The notes under the pieces are model-generated. The model did not search any database. It was not told the origin of the DNA and saw only the letters and a program-made list of their open reading frames with translations. Shown here piece by piece: positions 22,849 through 36,034 of a stretch of 64,000 bases of DNA. The first letter of the stretch is position 1, and every line of letters starts with the position of its first letter. The translations under genes and the position numbers were made by a program. The stretch spans positions 11,969,460 through 12,033,459 of the forward strand of contig CM057233.1 in NCBI GenBank assembly GCA_029891385.1. Direction: 5' to 3'. The stretch comes from Erythroxylum novogranatense (taxonomy: Eukaryota > Streptophyta > Magnoliopsida > Malpighiales > Erythroxylaceae).

Positions 22849-23555
22849 TTATTTCGATCTAGGACTCCCTTTGCACAAGTTCCTCCATCTATTCTTGAGG
22901 TCTACAGTAGAACGACCTTGCAGAAATCTAGAACTACCATACTCCAGAACTTTTTTCCAAGGAATACTTCGATCTTGAACACTGGAAAATATCCTCACTC
23001 CCTCCTGTAACAAATAATGATTAATATTGTCTACCAAAAAATTAAAGGTAATGATCAATATGCGAATCAAAGGTCAAAACTCAATACATCTAAGCTGCAT
23101 AGATCTTGCAACTTGTCTAAACCAAGCATAAAGGGCTTCCTCCAAACTGTTTGCTATTTAAGACCAAGACCTTTTTGGACAATTTTTTTCTATGTATTCC
23201 TACTTGTTTGACTTCCAAACACTGGATCCATTTGTTTTGCGGCCATGGTTGCACAGTTTTCTTTGTCGGCAGCTTCAAATATTAATTTTTTTCACTCAAG
23301 TTGTCTGGATATTTCAACCATTTCAACCCATCAAATGAAGATGAGAATGAAAAAGAAAGAAAAATGGCTCATTAAGATGTAAAATCTGAATATACATGTT
23401 GAAAATAAATATGCATACATCATTTAAATTTTGTATATTCATTGATATTATGGAAGCTAAGGAACATATACAAGAAAAGTACCTTGAGTATCTCCTCCTC
23501 CTTGGCTGTCCAAGGAGCTTTGTTTCTCCTCAACTGAGGAACCACCGGGTGAATG
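22849..23555 (-). other. Myb/telobox domain exons (6 and 7) of the PHD-Myb gene
   Basis: Exon 6 (23483-23555) encodes NKAPWTAKEEEILK; after a 478-base intron, exon 7 (22849-23004) encodes EGVRIFSSVQDRSIPWKKVL through VDLKNRWRN and a basic C-terminus, RSK-stop. The intron splits the first Myb helix. The VDLKxxWRN signature is that of telobox Myb proteins. Confidence 0.85.
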
Positions 23556-26500
23556 CTACAAATAAGAATAAACGGGTGTTCAATCAAAAAGGAAAATAGT
23601 AACAAGAAACATTTGTTGGCTAAGCAAAATTGCCGTAGAAACAGCCAAGTGACAAAATGATAGGAAAATTTTAGAGAAAAATAACTGGAGGAAGAAGTAC
23701 AATGAAACAATCCAGGAAGCTCCGAGGTGGTAACCTTCTATCAATCCCAACACCAAATTAAAGGCAACAGCTTCTTAAGTCGGAGTGCAGGTCATATGAA
23801 AAGAGAAGCAGAAATAATAGCAACTACACTAGCAAATAGGTCTCATTAGCTACTATCCCGAATAACAAATGTTTTTCATTAATCATGATGTCTTAGCGAA
23901 AAGAAATGAGGGAATATTGATCAAAGTATATAGGTTTTTAGAGGTCGTTATTGTCTATAACAGTTCTACGTTCATTAATTTTCATTTGTTATCAAAAAAA
24001 TAATGACTTGACTGATGATGCAAAGTTGTTTGGTTTTTGATAAACATGTCCACCACACCTGTCTCAGCATGTTTACCTTCAATAATATTTGATTTCTCTC
24101 TTTGCAACATCTTTTTGCATGACCACAAACTCTAGTGTTAAGTGGATGAAGCCCTTATCTTCAATTCTTTAATGTACAAGTGAAACAGATTTCATTTGTA
24201 CATGATATTGTGTTAATATTGGGTATTGGGAATTGTTAAATGGTGGAATAGCACTTTAACAAAATGTAGAAGCCAAGGATTGTCAACTATGTTTTGAGAA
24301 CTCTAAATATGAGGTTTTCTAGTTATTTATCATCATCATCTTGGCAGGTGATTCTGCATCTAGATCTTGGACAATTGCAATTCCATGGCTTGAAATTTTA
24401 CAAATAATGCCCAATCCAACAAAAATTCGAGTTATGAAGATTATACTTCTCTGGTAAGAACTGAAATTTTGACAGAATCAAAATTATTCTAATTCCTTAA
24501 AATTGAATAAGAAATTGAAGTTTCAACTTTCAATCCTATATAACAAGCAGAAAATAGAATTAGAATTAGCAATTCCTATTTTAGTTTGCAATTCAAATTT
24601 TTTTAAGTGTTCTAGATGCAAAGTTATATAAAACTTGTAGAATACTTATGTGCTCTCCCATTCACACCCCTTCCTACCCCACTGCAGCTACTTAACATCT
24701 AAGTTTTCTCATGGCTTCCATTGGCCCCTCCCTCACCCAATTTATATCATCTGAGTTATTAAAGGTAGAAAGAACAATGAAAAAAAAAGTGCACCTTAGC
24801 TAGTTCTAGGAATTATCAATGTGCTTTGCACAAATATTGATACAAACTTAAACATCTAAGATTTCTATCAAATGGTGTTTAATTATCAAAAATACTATGA
24901 TAAAACCAAATACGGATTAATACAGCTATAAGCTTTCACACGAAAATTCATAAACACTATAGTATTAATATGAACAATGTACAATAGACAAATTGAAAGG
25001 ATGACTTTTCTTTGGGAACAGTGGAGTGCAGAAAAGGCTGAAGCCCTGGATAACTCTTGGCTGAGGGAGACTTTTTCCACTCAGCTACTCCACTCTCATC
25101 ACTAATTGAATGACTAAACAATTAACATGGCATTTCATATTGATATAAAATAATTGCAGCAAAACATATCTTTATTATTGCTATCTCGTAAGCAACATTC
25201 ACTGTCTATTGCTTTAAACTAAATGTTCTTTACAAATAATCACTGGTTTGGAATTGATGTAATAATATTGAAAATAAAGATAACATCCTAAAACAACTTT
25301 TAGACATATTTTAGATTCTCAAAAGTTAAAATGAGTTCAAATGCCAAAAATGAAGTACTAAATCCGTCTTCTCTCTTACATAAGTTATTGTAGAATTTTA
25401 TATAATAAAAGAAAACGAGAAAGAATTAAAAACAGGCTGGGATATATATTGGGTTTTGAACAAGATACTATCTTCTTCTTTCCCTTTTTTTTTTTTTTTT
25501 TGGTGAAGAGAAAGTATCATGGGCAAACTATGAAATTGTGGTAAACATCAATATAGCCAAATATTGCTGAAATGATTTGAGGGAACTCACCAATAAATAG
25601 TTTTCTTTTAAGGAAAAAAAAAACAAAGGCGGGGAGCACCAGGAGGTTTTTTTTTCTGCATTCTCACTTTCTGGAATTGAATGGGGCAATCATGGGGAGG
25701 AAGAGGATAAAAAAAGAAGACGTATGGGGATTCTACTGGGCACTTGGAATGGCAGGTTACTTCAGCCTCTGCTATTTAATAATCCAAAAATATAGGTATG
25801 GATATTTTGAGACAAAAATTAAAAGGAAAGAACAAAAAACATACAACCTGCAGATACACAGATGGGCTCTTTCTACAAGACCTTGCACACTTTCTATCAT
25901 TTAAAAAAGTCACGTTATAGAACTATTGTAATACTGAAGAATACTCTTTGGATTACTTGATACTTACTTTTTTCTGTCTCTTTGTCGTAATCTTAAGGAG
26001 TAACTGGAGATAATAGACCTATCATTCTCCTGATCAGACGTTTCTTCTCCATCAATGTTAGCGGCAAAAATAGGTTTGGCCAAACTATTAGTGATCTGCT
26101 CCTGTTCCATTCCTCCTTGACTTTGATTACCTAAAACATGCTCCATACTTTTACTTTCTCCATTATATTCATGATTCTTATGCATTTGATCATATGATTT
26201 AGGCTCAGGATCAATCTGATCTTGCTGTCTGTCAGGTTTTATTGTAGGGTAAGATTCACATTCTGGAACTATCTCATGCGCTTCCTCTATTTCAGAACAT
26301 AAATTGATTTTTCTACCAGATATATCCAACTCCTCATTTGTAGCTAGTTTATTTGCATCAGTAGATAATGCCAAAGTTCCTACTTGATTATCCCCAGGCC
26401 TTCTCTGAAATAGATGACCGTTGGGTGTATCTAAACATTCCCCACTCTTCATTTGACTGCACTCAACATCTCTAGGGTTCCTTCCGCAGGTTTCCTCATC

Positions 26501-29056
26501 AGGATTCTGTCTTGAATTAATGTGCTCTTCCCTGGGTAATCTTTCAGTATCTCCCTTTGGGTGAGGATTAATATCAACATCAATAATCGCAAGAAGTTTC
26601 TTCTTTGCCAATGAGGACATTTTCTTAGCTTCAACAAATTCAAAAACAGCACGAGTATATGCACAAAAGGGGCAGTAAAAATTTTTCCTCTCATCAAATT
26701 TCATTGAATAACTCAAACAGTTTTCATGAACCAACAATGAGCAATCAGCAGCACTACATGATAACAACTGACCACCTTTGCCGCATTTTACACACAAATG
26801 ATTTTGTTTACAATGAGAATTCAAGAAATGACCCTTCTTCGTGACAACATTAACCACCTCATTATTGTACTCATCACTGTCAGTTGATTTATCGTCTTCA
26901 AAAATATGCCTCATTTCAGCAGCTGGAAATACAGCACTATTCTTCTCATGGAGTCCATTACCAGATGCAGTATTTAGTGAATGAAGCAGCTCACCGGGAT
27001 CATTGTTATCACTACTTTCATCAAAGGAGTGCTTTTGATGAGTTGTCCCAGTCTCAACTGATGTTCTCATATCAATATCATCAGCTACGTCCACCAAGCT
27101 ACAAGGGTGGTGTGTGTCACCAGACTTAGCTTTTCCACATATGTTGGGATCTCTCTCTGTCTCACCCGCAGTCCTTTCAGAAGAATCTTCTTTTGACTCC
27201 TTATCAGCAGCAGCAATAAAACTAGGTTCTTTAGACTGGTTAGCATTCAAGGTATACTGCTCACTAACTTTGGCATCTAAACTGTGGCCATCACGTTTGT
27301 CAGACATATCTTTTAGATATATACTAGAGCTAGAAACATTACCTAATCTATCATCATGTTCATCAACTTTACTAGCATTATCCTCATTCGGTCCAACTCC
27401 ATGTCCAGCATCATGTTCAACACAACCATTTTCAAGTGACCTGCTTTTACCCAATTCTATAACCTCAAAGTTTATTTGCCTATGGCAACCATCTCTTTCT
27501 GTATCACCCATTGTTCTTTCATAAGAATCTTCCACCACTTCCTTACCACTTACAGGAATTAAAGAATACTCGACAGGCTGGTTTGTGGACAAGGTATTCC
27601 ACTTGATCTTCTTGGCATTTAAATGAGGACCATCATCATCCATACATACTTGGCTATCTTGGCAATCTCTGTCCAAAGCTTCAACGGCTAGATCAATTCT
27701 GTCCCTTTTCAAAGGTAACAATATTTTGTTGGATAGAGTATCTCCCAATACTCCATTCTCATTTTCAGGAGATAAAGAAGTGGAGTCAGATCTTGGGACG
27801 GTCAATAGCTTATCAAGGCTATTTAATGTGTTTTCATCACTACGGCCTAGAAAATTTCTTTCACGCTCACTATTTGTTGGCATCAGTCCACTAAGTCCCT
27901 TCAGTGATTCAGCAAGTGGATATGTACCCTCGATGATGGAATCTCTTAGCTGTTTGTAAGCAACAACAGAAGCATAACCATGAACATCAGTAACCACCAG
28001 CACTTTACAAATGAGGAATAAGTAAATCGCCAGTTATCCGTAGCAAAGAGTTTAGAGATTCTAGTTGTAAGTTATATAATGAAACTGTCGCTAAATAAAG
28101 AAATTCACCAATTACCTGTTCCAAAGCACATCTGGGCATAGAAGCTCTTTTATGCATAATGAAAGGGTGAATGTCCCATTTCAACAAACCTGGTCCTGCT
28201 GGTTTCAAATCTGAGACCGATGTCTGATAAAAGAGAAGTACATGAGTATACAATAGAAATGTTGGAGCTTAAGTATATGCTACCAATGACTTTACAATCA
28301 AAGTGAAAATTTCGAATACGTTACTTCTCGCAGAATGGATTGAAGTACATCTTCACAGCTCTGGAAAAAGTCAAATGTGACTCGTTGATCTGGTCCAGAA
28401 CGAAACTCATTTGCCAGTCTGCTGGCAGGGCCAAACAAATCCTCCAAGCATCTCAAAGCAACCATTTCCCTCATATTTTTCCCCAAATCATCAGGTAATT
28501 CTGGAGCTGCCTCAACCAAGTCTGAAGAAAATTAATAGTTTAAAAGCCTTTTTGACTTAAACTAAGGTGGGTGAAAATGACAGGAAAATTGGCAATTCTC
28601 TTGCCATAACACACAAATTACAGTGCACATATACCGTCATACTACCAAAATTGCTGGAGTATTCAACATAATCATAAGATTACAGTGTCATACCATGTAA
28701 AATTGACGGGCTTATTTGTTGAAAGCTTGCAAGGTACTCAATCACCCAAAGCCACACAAAACCCAAGTCGGAGCTACTAGTGTCACCCATGTACTTGAGA
28801 TAGTTCTGGTAAACATGAAAGCTCAACTCAACCAAGCGTATACGAAAACAAATGTCCAGAAAAAATATTTACATGTAAATGCTCCTAAAAATTGTCAAAT
28901 GAATGAAAACAATCAAAATTATAGAGACGAATTCTGCAAACTTAGAAAGTAAACTTATCAGTTGTTTGCTCAAAAACACAGATGGAAGATAGCATTTTCC
29001 ATCAAAAATGCTCAAATTGAGTGGTAAATAGAGGGTTTTGTACCATACGTAGCCAT
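22849..29056 (-). CDS. PHD-finger / telobox-type Myb nuclear protein, seven exons
   Basis: Model (minus): 29049-29056, 28694-28821, 28325-28521, 28116-28223, 25968-27949, 23483-23555, 22849-23004; 2652 nt, 883 aa. Every intron is GT-AG and phases agree throughout; stop TAA at 22851-22849. The N-terminal ~147 aa are conserved-looking and helical (FVWLWVIEYLASFQQ, PDDLGKNMREMVALRCLEDL, PRCALEQ joining LRDSIIEGTYPLAESLKGL). Exon 5 is long, acidic and Ser/Asp-rich. At about aa 530-578 is a C4HC3 PHD finger (CVKCGKGGQLLSC ... HENCLSYS ... FYCPFCAY). Exons 6-7 encode a Myb domain (APWTAKEEEILKEG ... PWKKVLEYG ... VDLKNRWRNLCKG), close to the telobox of telomere-repeat-binding-like proteins. I infer a nuclear DNA- and histone-binding role. 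The start is least certain: ATG 29056 has a good context, but an upstream ATG with another exon-2 acceptor is also in frame. No exact orthologue symbol is claimed. Confidence 0.85.
26655..26800 (-). other. PHD finger segment within exon 5
   Basis: Cys/His spacing fits C4HC3: CVKCGK, LSCSAADC, HENCL, then YCPFC. PHD fingers usually read histone H3 tails. The aromatic-cage residues cannot be assigned by eye. Confidence 0.85.
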
Positions 29057-29470
29057 TTTGAAGAGGCATCAAAACTTGAACCAAAAAATTAGCGGGAAAC
29101 GAGAAAGAGATCGCGTGCCAAAGTTCAAACCTGATTTGACCTGGGATTGGAGGTTGTAGGAAAAGTTGGAATCGTTATCTTTCAGTCTTTTCAAATTTCT
29201 TCAGGTTCAAGGATGTCGATAGAAATAAAGAAGAGGGAAGATGACAGAGTACGATATACCCTGATGGCCTGTTTGGTTCACGGAATAGAATAGATAAGGA
29301 ATAGAATAGTTATTCTTTGGAATAGAAAAGATGAGGAATAGAATAAAATGCGTATTACTTTGTTTGGTTTAAGGCATGGAATAGATAAAGAATTTCTATT
29401 CCATTGTTTGGTTTGAAAATATGAACTTGGAATAGAAAAGGAATAACTAACTAAAAGACCAAAATATCCT

Positions 29471-29546
29471 CCTCCTTCTTCTTCTTCTTCTTCTTATTAT
29501 TATTATTAACGTTATTATTATTAATACTAATAATAATATTATTAAC

Positions 29547-29594
<48 letters not shown>

Positions 29595-29596
29595 CA

Positions 29597-29638
<42 letters not shown>

Positions 29639-29690
29639 TACTACTACTACTATAATTATAATAATTATTTATTATTATAATAATAAGAAA
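29471..29690. repeat. (TTC)n / (TTA)n compound microsatellite
   Basis: About seven TTC units pass into long ATT/TTA runs interrupted by AACGTT and a few other bases, then ACT units. It abuts the broken end of the Harbinger transposase ORF. Confidence 0.9.
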
Positions 29691-29692
29691 CC

Positions 29693-30277
29693 TTAATCAC
29701 ATTCACTATATTTTCTTATAAAAATAAAATGGTGATTATCTACCTTAAACCACCTCCATCGATGGTCCGAAGAGTTTGTTGGTATCGGTTTAGGTTTCTT
29801 AAACAAAAGCTCTTGTAAATGCATCACCGCATTTAGGACATTATGAAAACACCGACTAACTGTCTCACCCGACCTTCTAAAATTTCTTCTAATAACTCGA
29901 TTTTTAACATGATGAGCAATAATATGTAAGAAAATTGCTACTTGTTTATCAATAAGCATGTTTTTTGTTGACTTCAATCCTCCTATACTTTCTAACATTT
30001 CACAAAGTTTAAAAAAAGCTTGCCTATTCATCCTAACCATTGAAATACATGACCGATCATTGTCATGCACAATTCGCCTCACATAATCTCGATTTACATA
30101 AAAATTATGAAAATATCTTCTAACCATTGGCCTATAACTACGCAAAGAAGCCCCCGATGCCAACAAAATGAATAGCGAACTAACAACATTACACAACTGC
30201 AACCATATAGTCAAGACAACCACAATCCTTTTTGTTCTTTCCGCATTTCTACGTTGACTCAAACTGAAACGAGCCAT
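29693..30277 (-). pseudogene. Harbinger transposase, N-terminal fragment
   Basis: 194 codons from ATG 30277. RMNRQAFFKLCEMLESIGGL, IDKQVAIFLHIIAHHVKNR, FRRSGETVSRCFHNVLNAVM and SSDHRWRWFK are characteristic of plant PIF/HARBI1-type transposases (helix-turn-helix region upstream of the DDE core). A splice-donor-like AAG|GTAGAT follows WRWFK, but the catalytic DDE exon is absent: only about 430 bp, mostly microsatellite, remain before the terminal repeat. It cannot encode a working transposase. An ORF1 Myb-like partner was not found elsewhere in the element. Confidence 0.85.
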
Positions 30278-31195
30278 GACTGCAAAAAAACAAAAATTCT
30301 AATGTATTTACATAAATTTGTTCAAACAATGTACAATGTAAGAGAAAAATCATGAAATAATTCAAATTAGTTGAAGGCATAAAGTAGAATAAGAGAACAA
30401 CCATCATTTGGACTTCTTGATGTTTCTATATAGACTCCAATGTTTTTGTTTGATTTTGGTTGTGATTTATAAACATGTGTGTTATGTTGATAAGTATAGG
30501 TGGTGTAGAAGACCAAGATGTATCGTTGTAATTGAAAGTTGCTATCATTTTTTATTCTACCAACAAAACAATGTTTCAAGTAAGTGTGGTTTATTACTAT
30601 TACACAACTAACGTGGATGAGCAATTACTACTCAATAACGCACATCAAGCCTAATGGGACAAAAATATGAATGGAACAAAAAGAAGAGGACAAACAAATT
30701 TATTTCAGCTAACATTATTGGTACAAATCTCTACATGCAGTCATATAATTACCAAATTCAAGCATCCAAAATATATGAAAATCATCAATCACAAGGACAA
30801 AGAGTCACAATTTGAAATGAAGCAATTCTAATAGCAATCCATACCTAAACAACGTAAAGAAGAAACACCTATGACGCTTCCACCCAAGGGAGTAACCGAA
30901 TTTAATAGTCCAACCTCCTGCAATCACAATCCTAAAAATCAAAATACCATACACAGAAAACCTAGATAATTAATTCGTATTGTATTGAATGCAAGTTTTG
31001 AAGTTAGTCACATTAACATCACAAAACAACAAAACCAATCAGGATCCATATTTCAGTCATGAGAATAAGGATTTGTTAATCATTCTTCGTTTAAATAATA
31101 ATCTCAGTTTGTCACTTACAGACCTCACTAAAATATTAAAAAAAAAAGATAGACACTGAAGTGAACATATAATAGAACATATAAACTGAAATGAA

Positions 31196-31330
31196 GCGTG
31201 AATGTTCAGCGCGAACAGTGAGTGTTCAGCATGAATCACTGTGAACGCTGAACCGTTCAGCGTTCACTGTTCACGTGAACAGTGAACACGCTGAACAGTT
31301 TATCGCTGAAGACACTGAACTTCATATTCT
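31196..31330. repeat. Dense palindrome cluster in the Harbinger element
   Basis: Words TTCAGCG and TTCACTG recur in both orientations. The centre TTCACTGTTCAC/GTGAACAGTGAA is a perfect 24-bp palindrome within a 42-bp near-palindrome (31255-31296) bounded by GTTCAGCG and CGCTGAAC. Confidence 0.9.
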
Positions 31331-32082
31331 CAGTTCAGCGTCCATATTCTCATACCAGATCTGAACTTTAATCGAAGAAATCTCAAGTTTTTAATAGAAG
31401 GAGGGACTTGAAATTGGTTATTAGTCAGATCGTGAGATGGACTTTTACGGTGATGAAATAGGTAGAGAGTGAATGTGAGTGGGACACAAAAATGGGTAAA
31501 GAGGGATTCCGAAGATGTATCAACTTCAAAGAAGGAGAAGAACACACGATGTCATTCATCGAAACCCATTGAAAATATCCAGATGAAATACCCATACGAA
31601 AAACAAAACCCAAACAAATTACCCAGATGCAATTCATCGAAAATACCCAGATAAATACCCACATGAACAACATATCCCTCACTCAATCGAAACCCATCAC
31701 CCAATCAAAACAATACAAATAACTTACCTACAATCTGGTGGTAGAATGCTGGAACGTCAAGAAGAGGAAGAAATTTTGTGGAGAAGAGGAAGAACTTTTG
31801 AAGAGAGACTCCAAAATATTTCAGATGTTGAAGAAGTCGGAAGGAGGCTTGTGTATAAGGATATGTTTGTAAAAAGGAACAAGGTTAGAGGGAGAAGAAG
31901 ATTATGTATTCGACGATTAAGTAATAACAAGTTTCAGTTGGTTTTAGGTATTCTTTAAAATCGAAGAATACGTATTGACGAGGAATGACTATTACGTGTT
32001 TACTTTAAACCAAACAAGGGTTCTATAATTACCGTGGAATAGGGTAGGAATAGAAATCCTATTCCTTCGTACCAAACACGCC

Positions 32083-33885
32083 ATGAAAGTTGATATATAC
32101 TTTTAATAGATTTCAATATATTAAAAATATATGTTCGATATGGATATTACAAACTCCTTTATGTTAGTGTGCAACTGCATATATTTTAAATTTTTCAAAT
32201 ATATTTTCTTTTACAAAATCACAACTAAAAGGATTATTGAAACAAACAAAAAAGACATAAGCAAGCAAATGAGGAGTTTTCATTCTCTTTTTGAGTTTTT
32301 CTTTTATTTTATTTTATTGAAAATAAAACTTTTTATTAAGATTTGTAATAAAAGTGAAAATAAAAAGATGTTTAGTTGAGATTTATAATTATAATTAAAA
32401 TGTATTTAATTTATTTATCTTGTTTTTATTCTTATTACATTAATATTAAATTTTAATTTATTGTATTTCTTATTGTATCAAATTCTATTTTTAAATTAAT
32501 TAATTTTCACAAGAGTATATTACAATAAAAATCTTGAATGTTATCAATTATGTGATAATAGCAATAATTACCAAAATAACAATTAATTTGGGGTAAGATT
32601 GTGTATTATTAGACCTTCTCAAATTTCATGCATCAATGAAATTTCTACTAGGTATTACTATTGTTGTATCAAAATGATAATTAAATGTTGTAACTTTTAA
32701 AATAAAAATTGTTATCATAAATCCATCATTAATAGTGTCGCTTAACCGGTAATATTTATGTAAATATCTATAAATCATAAAGTACTTGATGTTGAAATGG
32801 TTGTTCTCACGTAGGAAACATATCCATAAATCATAAAGTACTTGATGATGAAATGGTTGTTATCACTAACGACACATTCCTATAACTTACTTCAATTTAA
32901 AGGTGGAAGTAGGAATTAAGATCGTAGTTTCAAGCAAAGACTGAAACAATATCTTTCCTCTTTTCATTATAGACCAAATAACATAGAAATTTTGGTTTTG
33001 TTCAAATAAAAATCTAAACTTTCTTATGGAAACTCAAGAAATAAAGTACTTAATAAACTACAAAACCAAGCATTTCTTTGTAGATTAAGATGCAAGTCTA
33101 TACTATTCTTTTATGTTGCAATCATAAAATATAATTGTATTTTATATTTTCTTCACACACTCTTCTCTTTTCTTAGTAATAACTTCCTTATTTCATTCAC
33201 ACCAAAAGTAGTTAATGGAGTACTAGTAGTTTAAGAAGACAACAACTTGAATTGAGAATAGGATGCAACTTTGTTTTATGTATGTTTTATCATTGACCTC
33301 ATTGTGTCATTCCACTATAAGGGCCTTTATCATTCAAGGTCTCCACTGCACCAATATTGGCTATAACAATCCAAGCTTTTCCATAATTTACTTTAACCTA
33401 TAAGGAGTGTTGTACAAATATAAAATCATTTAACTATCTAGTATAATAAATATGGGCGCATCTTATAGGGTGATCTACAAAATGATATGTGATGAAGGTG
33501 GATAGAAAATTTTAAACTCTATCTTTGGTCTATGGGAACACTTAATGGTAGGTTTTGATATCATAACTTATCTTCCTCAACCTAAGGATATATGACAATG
33601 CCCATTATTTAGAAATTATATAAACAATCATGTATATAGAACAAGTTATATTGCAATTATGTTTATCTTTGGTATATTCCTAGCAAGTAGAATAATATGA
33701 CTCTAACAAAGCAAAGCGTCATAGGAAAAATAACAATTTACATAATCGAAAATAAGAGGATTCAATCCTTTTATAAGGAAAAACACCAGATAGTAGAAAA
33801 GTTATAAAAAAAAGTGAACTGTGTTTTGAGTCCTGAACTCCATAATAGTTGAAATTATCCAAAACACTTACCTAAACCCATGTAG
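32083..33885. other. Intergenic AT-rich DNA with a short tandem duplication
   Basis: No coding or RNA gene recognised. At 32766-32870 a ~57-base unit is present twice (core TAAATCATAAAGTACTTGAT, then GAAATGGTTGTT). The rest is unremarkable. Confidence 0.6.
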
Positions 33886-34818
33886 TGTTGGAACCCGATC
33901 CAGAGGTCGGATCCCAACCGGAAAAGCGGATAACGGAAATCGAAACAAACATAAACAAAAACCAAAGCGATAAATGAAAACGTGAAATCAAGAGTGAAGC
34001 GAATAGGATCGAATACAAATGAAATCGAAGATTCAAATCGAACGTAAATGCGGAAACATATACGAAGCGATTTCGAATCGGATTATCGAATAACAAACCA
34101 ACGAAACAGATACGGATCGAATTCAATTGGGAAACAAAACATACAAATGAAAAGAAATCGAATAGCATTACAAGTGTCCGACATCTGAGAATAATTGTCT
34201 TAAGGAAGCGTTGCATTGGATACCTTATACTTGGCCTATACGAACCGGTATAATATTTGTTTTTTTCATCATTTAATCCATCTTATTTGGAATCAAACAA
34301 ATAATTTCCACTTATCCATATACTACCAAATGAAAATCCGGCAGCATAACGGCTGCACTTTCAATAACCCAAACCTGCAAATAACTTGAGTACACCTCTA
34401 TATATATATATATCCCAATCGATTATCAAAGTCATCGGACCACCCGTCCGGAATCCAAAACACAAACATACTCAAATCCATATACAAAACATAATCCAAT
34501 CCAATCTCAAAGCAATCATATCATATCATATACTCATAACATCGCAAGTTACCATTCATAGCCCTACATATGGTTTATTTCTCCAAGCCATACATAACTT
34601 CATCATTTATATACATCATACACATCTTACTCAAATCTATACAATTTTATAATTCTCATACATCCTGAAATCAAATGCTTGTAATACATTTATGGCAATT
34701 TAAGCCATATCCAAGACCTATACAAAAATCAATATCAAACTCTACTTTATACAAAACACACGCTGTACAAAACGAACATAAAATCTTGACATGCTTTCAT
34801 CCAATCTCCTGCTCAATT

Positions 34819-34859
34819 ACTTGGAGATGGGGATGAAAGGGGGGTGAGCTAGGGAGCTC
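34819..34859 (-). promoter_or_regulatory. Hairpin plus candidate 3' splice site in E6
   Basis: In element sense GAGCT-CCCT-AGCTC (34859-34846) is followed by CACCCCCCTTTCATCCCC and CCAAG|T with AG at 34821-34820. The arrangement parallels E2, E5 and E7. With the donor at 36030 the candidate intron is 1211 bases. Confidence 0.42.
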
Positions 34860-35139
34860 GTGGATAATATGCTTATAAGTTGAAAAATAAGCAAAATCTA
34901 TTTCTTAAAACTTTGACATCTTATAAAGGATTGCACAGTAAATACTTCATCAAGTGTTTATTTCATAAACTCTTCAACTTTTCAAAACATTTATACCCAA
35001 ATGCCAAAACTGTCACAGTTAAAACCTCACTTTCTTATTCTCGTAAAACTCAAATTTTTCCTTTCACACAGCATGAAAAATTTTAAAGATATGAATGCAT
35101 CACATTTCATGCAACATCAAAATCCTATAACATATCATA

Positions 35140-35330
35140 ATGGTTTGGCAAGTCCATACACATGATGACTACACAATTCCATAAAATGGCCTTGTGTAGT
35201 CGTACACATAAGGGAGTCCTAAAAGGAACTTTGTGCCTCTAGCGGACAGGCGGGAGAAGCCTTTTCTTAGGTCGACGTGCACGTGACGGTTCTTGAGGGA
35301 CTATGCTGAACCCACATAACATGTAATTTA
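35140..35330 (-). repeat. Conserved LTR block (GGCGGGAGAAGC) in E6
   Basis: On the plus strand TAGCGGACAGGCGGGAGAAG (near 35240-35259), GTGCACGTGAC, GAGGGAC and AACCCACATAACATG appear in the same order as in E2. Confidence 0.7.
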
Positions 35331-36021
35331 TGCATTGAAAAATAATTTGCCCAAATGGCATATTCTTGAAAACTTGATTTCATGAGCATGACATATATAT
35401 GCATTTCTAGCATTACTTCACAATTTGCAAACCATAATTCACATAACAATTTTCAATTATTCCAAACAAAGAATGCATACTTTAGACAATTGCAAATCAT
35501 TTAAAAATTATGTCACACAAGTTCACATATTAAATTTTCAATCAATTAAACATAAGGAACTCAAACGAGTATTTCAACTTCATTAAATCATTCAAAATCC
35601 ATTGAATGAACAATTTAAATCATTTATAAAAATTTGTTCGAAAACAATCTAAGGAATTTCTTAAATCATTTGGGAATAATGAACTTAACAATTCAAAATC
35701 TTTCTAAAATCAATTGTAAAACAATAGCTTAGAAACATGATCACTTTCTTGATTTTTCCAAAACTTACAAATAGCTTTAAAATTTTGAAAAACAAACATA
35801 TTACCCACCTTTTTATCCATGCTTGGAGTTGTCCCAATCCTCAAGTCTCCTAAGCCTCTCCCCAATTTTTCTCATTCAAGACAAAAATCCTAAATCATAG
35901 ACATCCACAATTGATTTAATTCAACTATAAAAACTCTAAAATTGGCTTGAGAATCCACAAGTCCAAGCCAAACTTAAGTCAAAACAACCTAAAAACTCAC
36001 TAAAACTCAAAGATCAAAACC

Positions 36022-36034
36022 ATCACTTACCTTC
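36022..36034 (-). promoter_or_regulatory. Candidate 5' splice site inside E6
   Basis: Element-sense GAAG|GTAAGTGATGG, GT at 36030-36029: a near-perfect donor after an AG-rich leader. Confidence 0.55.

Larger units (their letters stand above)
29266..32082 (-). mobile_element. PIF/Harbinger transposon, internally deleted
   Basis: Termini GGCCTGTTTGGT (left) and ACCAAACACGCC (right) are inverted repeats. Subterminal inverted copies of TTTGTTTGGTTTAAG lie near 29358 and 32001. Inside is a transposase N-terminal ORF (29693-30277 minus), a trinucleotide microsatellite where the rest should be, and a palindrome cluster at 31196-31330. The flanking 3-mers (GAT/ATG) do not give a clean duplication. 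It lies about 210 bp upstream of the PHD-Myb start codon, so it could affect that gene's promoter. Confidence 0.82.

Noticed and set aside
31746..31958. A 70-aa Arg/Glu-rich frame in the Harbinger element, considered as the Myb-like ORF1
   Set aside because: No SANT/Myb pattern of spaced tryptophans; length and composition do not support it.
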